This document shows positions 21,785 through 33,589 of a DNA stretch of 64,000 bases, one piece after another. Made by a program: the position numbers and the translations under genes. The DNA comes from Uloborus plumipes (lineage: Eukaryota; Arthropoda; Arachnida; Araneae; Uloboridae): NCBI GenBank assembly GCA_038373865.1, contig JAXGGA010002917.1:1-64000 (forward strand), written 5' to 3'. A model generated the notes under the pieces. That model was not told where the DNA came from and did no database searches. It worked only from the letters and a program-made list of their open reading frames with translations. Within the stretch, counting starts at the first letter, position 1; every line of letters starts with the position of its first letter.

Positions 21785-23662
21785 AACAAGAAGTTCTGTC
21801 AAGAACTAAACGAGCCTACTTTCCCGTACATCGACATCGACATTCTAGCATCTGATCATTATTCTCTTGATCATCTGAGACTAAACATTATGTCAAACAT
21901 ACCTTTTTAGCACTTAAAGCTGATTTCTAAAAGCAAAATATACCCCTCTCATCAGATGAAATAGAGACATAAAAAGTAAATAAATGAATAAATGAAGTTT
22001 TGTCGCACCTTTTAAAGAATGTAACTGTTACAGTTCTTCCGTAGAAAAATTCCTCAATCGTTTTCAAAAAAAAAAAAAAATTAAAAGTACAAAGTACATC
22101 AAAACACATTTTATCAAAGAAAGGAAAAAAAACTCGTCCGTCGATAAAATGTCTCGATTTTCACTTTTAAACCCTTGCCAGTTGTTAAATATAAATAAAG
22201 AATAAAATGCCCTCGTGAATGAAACACTTTTGTTACAAAAAAAAATCGTCTGCCAAAAAAAATAATAGTAATAAATAAAATAACACAAATGAATAAATAA
22301 ACAAAAAATCGTCTGCACAGTCAGTCATTTTTTTCTGAGCCTGCATTTCCGCCATGTTTGTGGAGTCGGAGTCGAAATCAGAGTCCTCACAGAAGATTAT
22401 TCAGAAAAGTACTTTACAAACATTATTTATCAAAACCATTTTTTTACAAAGTTAGTTTGAAGGAAATCCGACTTTAAGTTCCAGGATCAACATTCAACTT
22501 AAATTCCCCGTAGGCGCTAATGTTAAATTTTTTTCTGAACGGTTCAATATTGAACGAAAAATGGTTCAAACCAAAAAGCGAAATAAGGGAATGAACCTCT
22601 CCGAGATCTTTCAAACAAAAAAAAGTTTATTCCATTCGGATGGTTCACTCAGAAGTTATTAGGTGGGGAAAGGTTGCTTGAACGGTTCAATGTTGAACGA
22701 AAAAATGTTCAAATTGAAAATTTAAATACTGTAATGAAGTATCCTTGCTGAGATCCTTCGAACAAAAAAAAAAGTTTATTTAAATCGGACTGTTCACTCA
22801 AAAATTATTAGGGGTGACAGCTTGCTTGAGCGGTTCAATGTTGAACGAAAAATTGTTCAAATCGGAAATGTAAATACGGGAATGAAGTATCCTTGATAAG
22901 ATCTTTCGAACAAAAAAAAGTTTGTTGAAATCGGACTGTTCACTCAAAAGTTAGCATCGCGGGACAGGTTGTTTGAACGGTTCAAAGTTGAACCAAAAAT
23001 TGTTCAAATCGAAAAATCAAATATGGGAATGAGTTGTACTCGCCGAAATCTTTCCAACAAAAAAAAGTTTGTTCAAATCGGAATGTTCATTCAAAAGTTA
23101 TTAGGGGGGAAAGGTTGCTTGAACGGTTCAATGTTGAACGAAAAATTGTTCAAATCGAAAATGTAGATACAGGAATGAAGTATCCTTGAAAAGATCTTTC
23201 GAACACAAAAAAGTTTGTTCAAATCGGACTGTTAACTAAAAAGTTAGCATCGCGGGACAGGTTGTTTGAACGGCTCAAAGTTGAACCAAAAATTGTTCAA
23301 ATCGAAAAATCAAATATGGGAATGAGCTGTACTCGCCGAGATCTTTCCAACAAAAAAAGTTTGTCCAAATCGGAATATTCATTCAAAAGTTATTAGGGGG
23401 GGACAGACAGACAGACCGACCGACAGACCGACAGACCGACACACAAATTCCCCATCTCAATACCCTACTTTCAAATTTTTAATTTTTCGATATTCATTTT
23501 ACCTTTTTATTTTTTTAACTGGGCGATATTTTTTGGACTTGGCGATATTTTTTTTGACTTGGCGATATTTTTTGGACTTGGCGATATTTTTTAGATGCAT
23601 TAAGCCAATTTTAATACTTTTTTCGTCTTTCTTTTATTTTTAACGGGAAAGTAGTCTAAAAA
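21785..23662 (-). mobile_element. Helentron-like non-autonomous element, copy A
   Basis: Same family as copies B and C, in the opposite orientation. Read on the minus strand it begins with T-rich sequence and a subterminal repeat (one mismatch to GCCTACTTTCCCGT). Next come TATCGCC minisatellite units (23515-23590), GACA microsatellite (about 23400-23440), six tandem units of about 146 bp (22540-23400, each with GAACGGTTCAA..TTGAACGAAAAA) and a conserved AT-rich tail. It ends with the inverted subterminal repeat ACGGGAAAGTAGGC and a stem-loop AGTTCTTGACAGAACT. No target-site duplication is seen. Inverted subterminal repeats, central tandem repeats and a 3' hairpin are the described plan of Helentron-derived non-autonomous elements; the class call is inference. 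Confidence 0.6.
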
Positions 23663-23879
23663 AGACCTTTCTTCAAATTCTAAAATCTTATGAGTTTTTT
23701 TTTCTTTGGATAACTATCGCATATTTCAATGAAAAAGTAACTTTGCATCCTCTTCCCTTTTTCCAGGAAAAGCTCACAAAACATTGTCTATTCAGAGCTC
23801 TAGCCAGGCCCGTTATTTAGGGGGGGTCAGGGGGGGGTCAATTGCCCGCCTGACTTTGAGAAATCAATGTATTTACATA

Positions 23880-25420
23880 GGGGAAAGTTGGGTAAAACCG
23901 GGTAGTCGGGAGCAAACCGGGTACCCCCTTCTAGCCTCTGTAAGCGCTGCAATCGCATGAAAAACAGAAGAACTACCTTCCAACTTGATGAAGAAGCAGT
24001 GGCGGTTGCATCAGAACGCAATAGACAAGCTTATATCGTTCCTGTGAAGGAAATTCTATTTGAGTGGTTTTTGCTTACGATTTTTCAGCCAGACAAAATC
24101 GAATTGTACTACGTTCCTGTTTCTGCAAGAATAAAGGTATGTAGCTCTCTTTGTACAGCATTTAATTACCTTCTTTATCATTGTAACTAATTGTCTGTAG
24201 CGTTCTGTATAGTCATTCGACGCCATGTTTTATGAAAGCTTTATGTGCGGGGTGAATCCGGGCACTGACCGAGGGGCAAAACCGTGTACCCGGTTTCACC
24301 CCTTGGGCCTTAACCTTCATGGCACCCCTTAACCTTCATGGCACCTCTCAGCAACTACTATCAACAAAAAGTGCGCCAGTGGCTGATTATGCGTCCAGGC
24401 AAGCCAGTGACAATTCATCAAGTTGTCAAACTCTTTGGCAGTGCCTTTTTGAAAGCAGCTGTGATGCAAACAGCAACAAATGGATTCAAACAGACTGGCA
24501 TATATCCACTAAACAGAAACATATTTCCAGAACATATCTTCGCGCCATCACTGACTACAGATAGACCAATGCCTGAACCAAGACCTAAGGAAAACGCAGA
24601 GGAAGCTCCAAGTAGTCCACACAGCCGAGATCAAGACTCTACGAACAAGGAAGATTTCACACCTGCAGCAGGCGTTCCTAATGTGTCAACACCATCGAAT
24701 CTGACAGCTTCGGAACCCGAACAAATCAATTTACCCTGCAGTTCTAAGTCCATGTCTCCTAACCCTAAACCTATTCTAGATGAATCATTCAGTGTTTCAA
24801 CCTTCCGAATTAATGCCTCCACCGTACACTGAGAGAAAGACAAGGGCGAAGGAGGACAAAAGAAAGGGTAAAACTAATTTTGACGGGCTCCCCATACAAA
24901 CGTCAACTTCAATCTTCAATCTACACTAGAAGCGAAGAAAAAGAGAAATGATAAAAAGAAGACCAAAGGTGGACAAAAGAAAAAAAAAAAAACCCTGATG
25001 GAAAGAAAAATGAATCAAAGAAAAGGCAACAGCAAAAAATTAAGTCTAAAGACAGTTAAACTAACTTACAGCTCATTAATGTGTCCTGTTATACTAATTA
25101 TGATATTTTATGACAGAAGTTAACACATGTTGCTAAATAAAACTTGAGTTTTGTGGAAACTTTTAAATTTTTTATTTTCCCATAGCAATAACATATCTAC
25201 CCAGTTTTACCCCACTAGTGGGGCAAAACCGGGCAAAATGACTTTTTTTACAAAGAAATTTGTAAAAATTCAGAAAAAAAAACTGAAATGTTTTCAAGAC
25301 TGCGGTTTCATTAACAGATAAGTAGAGCATATTTTTGCCAAATTTTGTTCCTCTATGTTAAAAACTGTGAGTTTTGGGAGCCTTCAAACCTTAGCTACCC
25401 GGTTTTACCCTACTTTCCCC
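23880..25420 (+). mobile_element. pogo-like transposon (TA target)
   Basis: Inverted repeats of 26 bp with one mismatch, beginning GGGGAAAGT(T/A)GGGTAAAAC, flanked by TA at 23878-23879 and 25421-25422. Variants of the terminal GGTAAAACCGGGTA motif recur inside at 24248-24303 and 25197-25240. Length 1541 bp, with only the transposase tail left. Confidence 0.88.
24338..24832 (+). pseudogene. pogo/jerky-type transposase C-terminal fragment
   Basis: An open frame of 164 codons. Residues about 20-70 (PGKPVTIHQVVKLFG, then NGFKQTGIYPLNRNIFPEHI and FAPS with TDRP) match the segment that follows the DDE domain in pogo/Tigger-derived transposases (typically VxGFxKTGIWPxNRxxF). The rest is a serine/proline-rich, disordered-looking tail. 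The DNA-binding and catalytic domains are missing, and the methionine is not the original start. It could be expressed only as a remnant. Confidence 0.82.
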
Positions 25421-25524
25421 TATAAGTGGGCGTGGTTTTTGTTGTTTTCTGGAGAAATTGAACTGTGTTTTTACCCCTTGCCCCCCCCCCTGGAAAAACT
25501 TGAAATGACGTCCCTGGCTCTAGT

Positions 25525-26257
25525 TCGTATTTTGTTAATACAGAGCATTCCACGGAGTCACCAACAGAAAAAAAGGTCTAATTCCTTGTTACAAAGAGTT
25601 TCTGATGGATAACACAATGACATTTATAAAGTTTTTTTTTCACAAATAATTTTCAAGTAATGTAACAAAACCAATTTAGGGGGCTTAATTTGTGCAAACA
25701 TACTGAATTTTGTCCTCTCTCTGGTTTCTTAGTTTTGGTTGAAGAGGCAACTTTAAATTAAATTTCATCACTCGTAACTGAAATTATTTTGCGCAAAGCA
25801 AGAATTTATTCTGCAACATGCAACATTTTATTAACGTAACGCATAAATATGTTTTATAGAGCATTATCTATAATGTAACAGCTTTCGCTGGATGTTCGAA
25901 GCTAACGCTAAGTACTTGCAGTACTGTAGTGCAGGCAATTTGCATGACAACCTCCTGACAGATCTCCTTTCATTATATTTATCAGTGTAAGGGTTTTAGT
26001 TTCCTGTAATATTTTTGAGATCGACATTATTTCCTCAATTTAATTTTTTTTTTCAATATGTCTTGGCGTGCTACACTGCTCTGCTGTTCCATGCTGTGGC
26101 ACGCGTGTCGCTGGTTGGCCATCCCTGCTTTAAACGAATCAAATTCTTGCTTTAATTCAAAACCCATTTTCGGCCAAAGTTGCGTATACGTAACATTTCA
26201 TAAAAAAATTTTAATGAACACTGTGACAAATATTTTTCAGTACTCTTATTTTTATAC
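25525..26257. other. Non-coding stretch
   Basis: AT-rich; no exon recognised. Confidence 0.5.
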
Positions 26258-26933
26258 TATTTTTAGTACAGCAGATATGTGACCGAATTGTGCCTTTAAT
26301 GATAGAAACATGAAACTTAGCACACGTATACTACACATCAAATGATTTAATTCTGGATACGCGGCCATCTGAAATTTCGTCTATTGGAGTAATGGCAGCC
26401 GTCAAACTGCTAAATTTTCGTACTTTTTCGAAATATCCCCATTTTGATCATGGAAGAGCACGTTTTTGACAAACATCATACATTACATATTTAAACTACA
26501 TTAAATTTGCTACAAGTTGATACCAAAATGGACTTGTTAGCTGTAATAGTTTTTGAGATACAGCTTCTCAAAATTTCACAAATTCTCCAAATTTGAACAT
26601 TTTTAGTTGATTTCCTTGTTTTATCATATATCCAAACGTTTTTATATTTTCAATAACCTGCATTGTATAAGCAATGAAGTAAACATTTATTGAATTTAAC
26701 ATTTTGAAGAGGGTGGATGAAAGGGTAAAGGTTTTGAATGAGGGGGGAGGCTCCGGTTCACAACCAGAGAACTGATATCCAAAAGAGAGAGAGAGGATAT
26801 TGAAATCCAAAGCTTTGTCTGAATATCTTTAGAGTTCCTTCAAACCTTTTTAAATCATGTTAAGTGACAACTATTAAAACTATACAGAGTTATTGTTGTT
26901 TCATGCATAAAGAGTATGCTCCTCGTAATTATA

Positions 26934-28347
26934 AACTCATGTTTGTGAAAATTGCAACACCATGAAGGACTTATGCGAATGGGCTGAAATTTTCAGCAAT
27001 TCAAAGTAGGGTATGATATGCAAATGATTAGAATTTTAGACACGTAGCGCATGCGTACGCTGAGCAGCGCCCTCTGAACGCCAGATTTATCCGAATAAAT
27101 AGACGGCTGCAGCAAGGTGTGTATGGTTATAGGTGGTTATCTGCTTGTGATAAACGTTAGATGAGACGTTGCTTATGCCTCTTCGACAAAAAAGAGAGAG
27201 GTTTCAACAACTTACGGAGTTTAAACGGGGGAGGATCATCGGCCTTCGTGAAGCTGGATTGTCTTATCTTGAAGTAGCCGCTCGTGTGCAGCGTAACAGC
27301 AGCACCGTGATGCGTGTTTGGAAGCAGTAGACGGACGAGTGTTGGACAGCTCGGAAATCCGGGAGTGGACCCTGAAAAGTAACGTTAGCGCGCGATGATA
27401 GACACCTTATCCGCATGGTACTGACGGACCGTACAGCTTCTTCCAGACAACTGGCAGCACAGTGGTAAACAGCTACAAGTGTTTCAACGTGTGCTTCATC
27501 AATTCGTAGACGTCTGATGCAGCTTGGACTGCGCACAAGAACTCCTTTATAATACAGGATCCCGCTCACGCTAAACTATCGCCACCTGTGGCTACAATGC
27601 TCTAATCAGCATAAGGACTATCGTGCTTATTGGCAGTATGTTGTGTTTTCTGGCGAATCCCTCTTTAATTTGTGACACCATGATAGCCGCATTCGCGGTC
27701 GATGCTATATCGGTGAACGCCACCTTCCAGAGTGCATTATCGAACGTCACAGTAGACGATCACCTGGAGTCATGGTCTGGGGTGCCATATCATATCTCGG
27801 AAGATCTCAATTGCTACGAGTTGTGGGTAGCCTGAACAGCAACCGGGACATCAGTGAAGTTCTACAGCCCCAAACTTCCTTCAAGGCTTGCCTGGCGCTG
27901 TATTTCAGCAGGATAATGCCCGCCGTTATGTCGCTAGGACAGTTCAATCATTCCTTGCATCGCAGCAAGTACAACTTCTTCCCTGCACAGCGTATTCCCC
28001 AGATATATCGCCGATTGAACATGTGTGGGATTTCGTTGGTCGGTGGTTCATTCGTGATCCTCGTCCTGTTGCTTCTGCAGATGAACTTTGGGTATGCATA
28101 CAAACAGTATGGAATGCTATTGATCAGGCAGACATTAAAAATTTGTTTGACTCCATGCCACGTCGCGTAGCAGCACTTATTGCAGCGCGTGCTGGGTACA
28201 CAAAATACTAATTTCAATATTTTTTAATTATTTGTTGGCTTTCTAAGTTTAATTATTTTTTTATACCACTATCACTCAGCTGTGTATTAAATTTCATTCA
28301 ATTATGACGATTCCTTCATGGTGTTGTAATTTTCACAAACATGAGTT
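26934..28347 (+). mobile_element. Tc1/mariner-type transposon (dead)
   Basis: 1414 bp with TA on both sides (26932-26933, 28348-28349). Inverted repeats of about 36 bp begin AACTCATGTTTGTGAAAATT and include CAACACCATGAAGGA, with one difference. Confidence 0.9.
27175..28211 (+). pseudogene. Tc1-type transposase, inactivated
   Basis: A full-length relic starting MPLRQKRERFQQLTEFKRGR with a helix-turn-helix region. An in-frame TAG replaces a W codon (VWKQ-stop) at about 27328, and several further stops follow. The first catalytic block is damaged (VVFSGESLF: G where D is required). The middle has GVMVWGAISYL. The last 107 codons (27888-28211) are open in another frame and contain FQQDNAR and SPDISPIEHVWD, ending GYTKY. 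Here 34 residues separate the second D and the E, unlike the 32 in the other two Tc1 relics, so this is a different lineage. Non-functional. Confidence 0.88.
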
Positions 28348-28774
28348 TATATTTATTATCTTTATCTAAATTTGTAAGCGTCTACTATTGAAGACAAAAT
28401 TCCATCAATTTTGGTCACATATCTATTGCGCATTTTGGACGATTAAAAAAGAACTATAAAGCGCCCCCTAACTGTAAAAGTTAAAATCCACTTAAAACAC
28501 ACAATGCAATAGAACTTTATTAGAAAAGGATATTAAATTCTATGATTTTTTTTGTAACGTACGCTATTAACCTTGTGAATATCGGAACAAAGGAGCACAT
28601 AAAATATATTCAGAGGCCACCATTTCGAACGTCCGCCATTACTGAAATATTCGAAATCTCAGATGGCCGCGTATCCAAAATGACTCTTAATTATACGTAG
28701 TATATGCACACCAAGTTATATGCTTCTATCATTAAAGGCACAATTCCACTTTTTTTTTGTCATATATCTGCCGC

Positions 28775-29177
28775 ACTATTTTTAGATGTTTTGAAGTCAT
28801 CTATAAAATATTAGCAATTTAATGGAGGCAAGCATTTTAGGTTCAGAAATTTTCAAAATGTGCAAGTTTTTAAGCTTGAAATGGTTATCGTCAAATTCGA
28901 CATTTTGAAAATGTACAATTTATCTACTTGAAATTAGTCATATGTTTTTATAATGGTTTAAAGTTGCAAATAATGTTAATAAAATAAAAATTAAACAAAT
29001 GTCGTAAAAAGTCTTAAAAATCGTTACTCAAATTTAATGTAGCGTTAACGCGTCATTGACCGAATGCATGAAGAATATGCAAAAATTGAAAATCCAATTT
29101 TCATGCAAGGAATCTGAGTTTTATAGCGAATTGTGATTGTTGTATTGAAATTTAACTAATAGACGATGGTGTAGTAG
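28775..29177. other. Non-coding stretch
   Basis: AT-rich, nothing recognised. Confidence 0.5.
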
Positions 29178-29357
29178 CAGGCCCGTCATTTAGGGGGCCG
29201 GGGGAGAGGACAATAACCCCTTCCCCAGCTTTGGAAAATTGTTTCACATATAAGGAACGTGGTTTTTTCTCTTTTATCGCAAAATTGCTTTGAATATACA
29301 TCATTTGACCCCCCCCTGCCCCCCTACTCCCTGGAAAAGCTCGAAACGACTGGCCTG
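29178..29357. mobile_element. hAT-like MITE, uninterrupted
   Basis: 180 bp with ends CAGGCCCGTCATTTAGGG and CAGGCCAGTCGTTTCGAG (reversed). The 8-bp flanks TGTAGTAG / TATGGTAG agree at 6 of 8 positions. Same family as 23805-25516. Confidence 0.65.
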
Positions 29358-29399
29358 TATGGTAGCGATTGTCTCTAATAAAGGTAAGATTTTTTTCAA

Positions 29400-30107
29400 T
29401 TGTAAATGCTAAACGATATAATTGCAAAGAAAGATAGGAAGTTGCCATTTCACAACCGAACGTTTTTTGGGATTACAAAAAGCAGATGGAAGGCGTTGAC
29501 CTACATGACAATGCCATAGATAATTACCACATAAATATTCAAGGCAAAAGTTTGGCCACTAATTACAAGCAATTTGACATCGTCATAGGGAGCTCATGGA
29601 AGCTTCATAGAATTTCTACAAACACAAAAATGCCACTTATAGACTTTAGGTCGTATATAGCGATTGCCCTATTGAAATCGGAATGCACAGATAATCCATC
29701 CGGTGAGAACGCAGCTCAAATGACAAATCTTAAGAAAGGTCGGCAATCTACGACACAATTCTGTTAAAAAAAATACGGACTATTATAATCGGACTTAAAA
29801 TAAATGAAGAGAAGAGTTTAAACGCGCTAAACGATTCATTTGTGCCCCAAAAGTGCATTTACATCCCAAATGTTCTGATATTTACCATTTAAATGTGCAA
29901 AAATTTCCCTAAAATACAATATTTAAAATAAATATAGTTTATACATTGATTCGGCAAATGATGCGTATACGCAACATTTCGTTTTAATAATAAATATTAT
30001 TTTTCACGCACGAAACTTTTTTTATGCCTTAATGAATGTAGTTCAAGCATATTTTAATAAAAATAATGTAACATTTTATTAAATTTCAATACTTGGCCTG
30101 AAATGGG
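29400..30107 (+). mobile_element. piggyBac transposon remnant, 5' truncated
   Basis: Carries the end of a piggyBac transposase. It terminates at GGCCTGAAATGGG followed by TTAA (30108-30111), matching the ends of the TTAA MITEs in this window. The left end is not recognisable. Confidence 0.65.
29486..29767 (+). pseudogene. piggyBac transposase C-terminal fragment
   Basis: An open frame of 93 codons beginning MEGVDLHDNAIDNYHINIQG matches the conserved MGGVDLHD block of piggyBac transposases, followed by WKLHRIS and MPLIDFRSYIAIALLK as in that family. The frame continues upstream (FWDYKKQ) and, after a frameshift near 29460, a basic stretch KKDRKLPF. The N-terminal half, with two of the catalytic aspartates, is missing. 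The DHD third position lies within the retained GVDLHD block. Stop at 29765-29767. Non-functional. Confidence 0.85.
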
Positions 30108-30111
30108 TTAA

Positions 30112-31480
30112 GACGTATTGAAATGTGGATTTATTCAGAAAATTGCAGCCGCGTGTTCTGATTTAGGAAAAACAAAAGTAGGAAAACCAAATTCTAAACA
30201 TTATACACTAAAAAAACGCCAGTTATTGATACAGTCAGCACTATTTGTTAATCCATACTTTTTCTGGTAAGTTAATAAAACTTGAAGAATAAATTTCAAA
30301 ACATGCAGTATTCCAAATCATAGGATGACTCATGAACATTTAAACTAAAATTGTTACCAAAGAATGTTGACTTTATGTTCTAGGTGAACTCCAAATAGCT
30401 AAAAAATGTATGATAATTTCTAAATAATCCATGAAAATAAACTCTATTTCAGTTTTTAGTTTATGTTTATTAGTACCTCAAAAGTAAAAATTTAACACTG
30501 TTGATATTTTTAATTTGTACATTTATTTACACGGTTTGGTGGCAAATAAACTGAGCTGAAATTGTTTGCATATTACGGATATTGTTAATGATAAGAAAAA
30601 CAACCGCTGTTTAAAATGAAATTCTACTTTGAAAAGAGAATCAAAGAACTAATTTGAAAACAGAAGCACATTATTAAAAAACTGTTACTTTATTTTCTAA
30701 TAACTATTGAACGTCAAATGTATGAAACGATCAAAATGTAATTATTTCTATTTGATGCAACGAGTAGCTAAAACAAAACTTCTCGAGTTAAGCATCTTAC
30801 CATTAATTTTTGAAGTTGTAAAACAGAAATTTAATATGGGGCTTTCAAAAAATAAACATATTTTCAAAGAAAGTGTGCAAAAATTTGATTAATCTCCAGT
30901 AAATTTCAAATCTTAGTACTATATTTCAGCAATTCAACATATATTGCCTAAAATATGGTAGCGCAGAATTTAATAAACTCAAATATTTAAATTAAAATGC
31001 ATCAATTTTTTTCGCATAACCACTAGCATGTGGCTCTTTTTCATTTCAGCGTTAGTCTTTCAAGTTGGATTTTCAGTAGTTTCCTGAATTCACTCTTCAT
31101 TTGAATCCTATTTCATTTGCATACCGTAGATGAGATCTTAGAGCTCTTATTTGATATTTCAAGAGCTCACTTTGGCGGAGAAAAAACGTTTAGTAATAAA
31201 GCTGTCAAGTTTGAATATTTCATTTTAAGTGAGCTATTTTTCAAGAAGTATATGTTGTCGAAGAGATTTAGATTTTTTTTTCGTTTTATTTCATTACTTT
31301 GAGAGAAAAAAGCTACGAAATTCAATTTTGGTTATTAAAAAAAAGTATCCTTTTTTTTCTCCATTTTCTTTGTCTCTTTTTTTGAACGAAAATGTCTTGA
31401 TTGTAATCACTTGTAAAGCATGAACGCAATTTAGTTATTCAATTAAAGCGAGAAAAAAAAGTTAGCATTTACGGAATAAC
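30112..31480. other. AT-rich non-coding stretch
   Basis: No exon or element recognised; long T- and A-runs. Confidence 0.5.
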
Positions 31481-31979
31481 ATTTTGTTAACATTCTATTA
31501 GCTGTCATTTTCTGCCACGGCGGGGATACGACATTTTTCCTCCCCCACCAATTTATTAAATAAATTGCTTTTTCCCCCCACCCACCCTCTTTCATCCACG
31601 TCTCTTTTTGCATTTATAGAAATGAAGCCGTGGAAATGAAAACAGGCGCAAAAAAATAAATAAATAAAATAAAACTCAGCTCGGATAGAAATAAAGGGAA
31701 ATGCGTAGTGGGGTATAGGAGGAGCAAAATAATAATAAAATAACTAGGGGTGAAAAGGAAAATTGCAATATAATAAATGCATAAAAAAAACTGCCGTGCA
31801 TGTGAAAATATTAAGTTCTTAGCTATTTTTTCCTTCGTTTTCTAAACGGGGAAAAAATCAAAGCAAAAATATTTCCCTCCGTTTCATAAAAAATTGATAG
31901 ATATAAAAGGTGGAAAAAGGTTGAAATAAATAATGGTGAAAAAATATACATATTTTAGCTATCGCTACCGTCAAACGAG

Positions 31980-32830
31980 GACGACGAATCTTAATAACTG
32001 TGTCACCGCCACATATATATATTCAGATTTAAATATATATATAGAGAGAGATATGAGGGAAAAGTCTAAAACCCTCGCTCCATTTTGCACTTTCCAGTGA
32101 TTTTTTCGAGCGTTCAAATTTTAGCGGAAAGGTTATTTAAATGCTGCCATACACCATTCAAAAGCGGTGAGTTTTATTTTTGCTTTCCCTCCATTCCTTA
32201 AAACGAAGGGAAGTGGGGGGGGGTATTTTCCTCCCCCGTGTTACTCTTTTGGCGAAAAATTATTAAAATTTTGCACCCCTTAAAGGAAAACGCGTGCGTT
32301 ATGCGATTTCCACATTTTCTTCTTTTCCCTCGGTCTGAAGACTTCTCGAAAGCACACGGCTCGCGAAGTTGATAATTTGTCGAAATAATTTTGCGGGCGC
32401 GACGCCGCTTTGCACCCTCTCCTCCCCTCCCTGGGGGGGGAGGAGAGAGAGAGCCACGTGCACCTGTTAGGGAAAAGTCGTTTGCGCGGGGGTGGAGGAA
32501 GAATATGAATAGGGGGTGTGAAATTACATCTCGAGTTTTCTTTAACACAATATACCCGAAAGACTTTAGCAATAAAGGTTTTGCGCTGCGGCGAGGGCGC
32601 TAAGGCTGTTTTAAAATGAGATCGGCACTGGGGCGTTCAAAATTTTTCTCCCGACATAACGTATACGGTGACATGTATTAAATTAAATTGTTCATTTATT
32701 GTTGTGTTTTTTCCCCCGTTTCGCTTTCTGTAGCTCTGCCTCTCTCTCTCGGAGCATATTAAAAGCAACCACCGGCCCGGAGTCAACATTATGTAATATG
32801 CATTTCGGGCGAAATTTGTTTACATCAGCG
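31980..32830. promoter_or_regulatory. CpG-richer stretch, possible regulatory sequence
   Basis: CpG and G/C content rise sharply (for example GCGGGCGCGACGCCGC near 32393, CTGGGGGGGGAGGAGAG near 32440). TGTTTAC and ATGCATTT motifs lie at about 32795-32825. No start codon context or splice site supports an exon. It may be a regulatory region or simply compositional. Confidence 0.25.
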
Positions 32831-33448
32831 CTGCACCAGAAAGAGTGCTAACTTGGATTTTTCCCTACTTTAAATCCCTGGCTGCAAAACTTCCTTTTTC
32901 TGATTACATATCATACGACAGTGCTGTGTAATGTAGAATGATAACATTGTGACCACACACTTAATGTGGCAACCATGTAACATATAATAATTTCATCACA
33001 ACATTATATCAAGTTGCAAAAGTTAGATAATAATCTAATGTATAAGAAAAATAAAAGCAATATAATGTGACGCCATTTTCGCAATAATTTATTGCATCAA
33101 AGGATAATGTTGTCACTACGTGTGTTATGTAGTAACAACAGTGTGAGAACTTATTGAACATGTCAAGGATCTGTATTCTCATGTATTGTGTAATGTCAGA
33201 GCTTCTTCGAAATGTAAGTTCTAAAAGCGAAATTACAGAGGATCTTCAATGATGGAGGAGAGCGAGGGGGGGGGGGGGGGCTTTCCGGACCTTTTCTTCA
33301 GAAGTTCTTTGAAACTGTAGCGCTAACTACAGAATTATAGATCGGAGACAGAGAGCCTCGTCCGAACTTTTTTTCAAAACTAAAATGCAATCGCAGACCA
33401 TATTTTGCATCAATAGGAGAAAAAATAGGCATTCGACTCTCTCCCTAA

Positions 33449-33579
33449 GGGCCCTGCTCCACATCAGCAGAAAACGCAACCGAAACCGAAGGCAGAAACC
33501 GAAAATCCGGGTACTTTCCATAGGAACACCATTTAATCCATCTTACGTTTCTGCTTTACGTCAATGTGGAGCAGGGCCC
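33449..33579. mobile_element. Harbinger-like MITE
   Basis: 131 bp with inverted ends GGGCCCTGCTCCACAT. Adjacent TAA (left) and TTA (right) agree only as TWA, so a direct 3-bp duplication is not proven. The interior repeats AACCGAAACCGAAGGCAGAA-like hexamers. Confidence 0.6.
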
Positions 33580-33589
33580 TTAGTAATTT

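Larger units (their letters stand above)
23805..25516. mobile_element. hAT-like MITE interrupted by pogo-like element
   Basis: Outer ends CAGGCCCGTTATTT and CAGGGACGTCATTT (reversed), with 8-bp flanks GCTCTAGC / GCTCTAGT. An uninterrupted relative lies at 29178-29357. The pogo-like element 23880-25420 lies inside. Confidence 0.75.
26258..28774. mobile_element. Long-inverted-repeat element split by a Tc1 insertion
   Basis: Sequence at about 26260-26420 recurs inverted at about 28600-28774. It includes GTGCCTTTAATGATAGAA, GGATACGCGGCCATCTGA and AGTAATGGC in matching order, over more than 150 bp with scattered differences. The terminal part is GCAGATATGTGAC / GCAGATATATGAC. The Tc1 element 26934-28347 lies between the arms. 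No gene of its own is recognised; class unknown. Confidence 0.6.

Noticed and set aside
21927..22109. Repeated small frame (about 60 codons) present in copies A, B and C
   Set aside because: Conserved only because the repeat is conserved; phenylalanine-rich runs come from poly-T and indels shift it.
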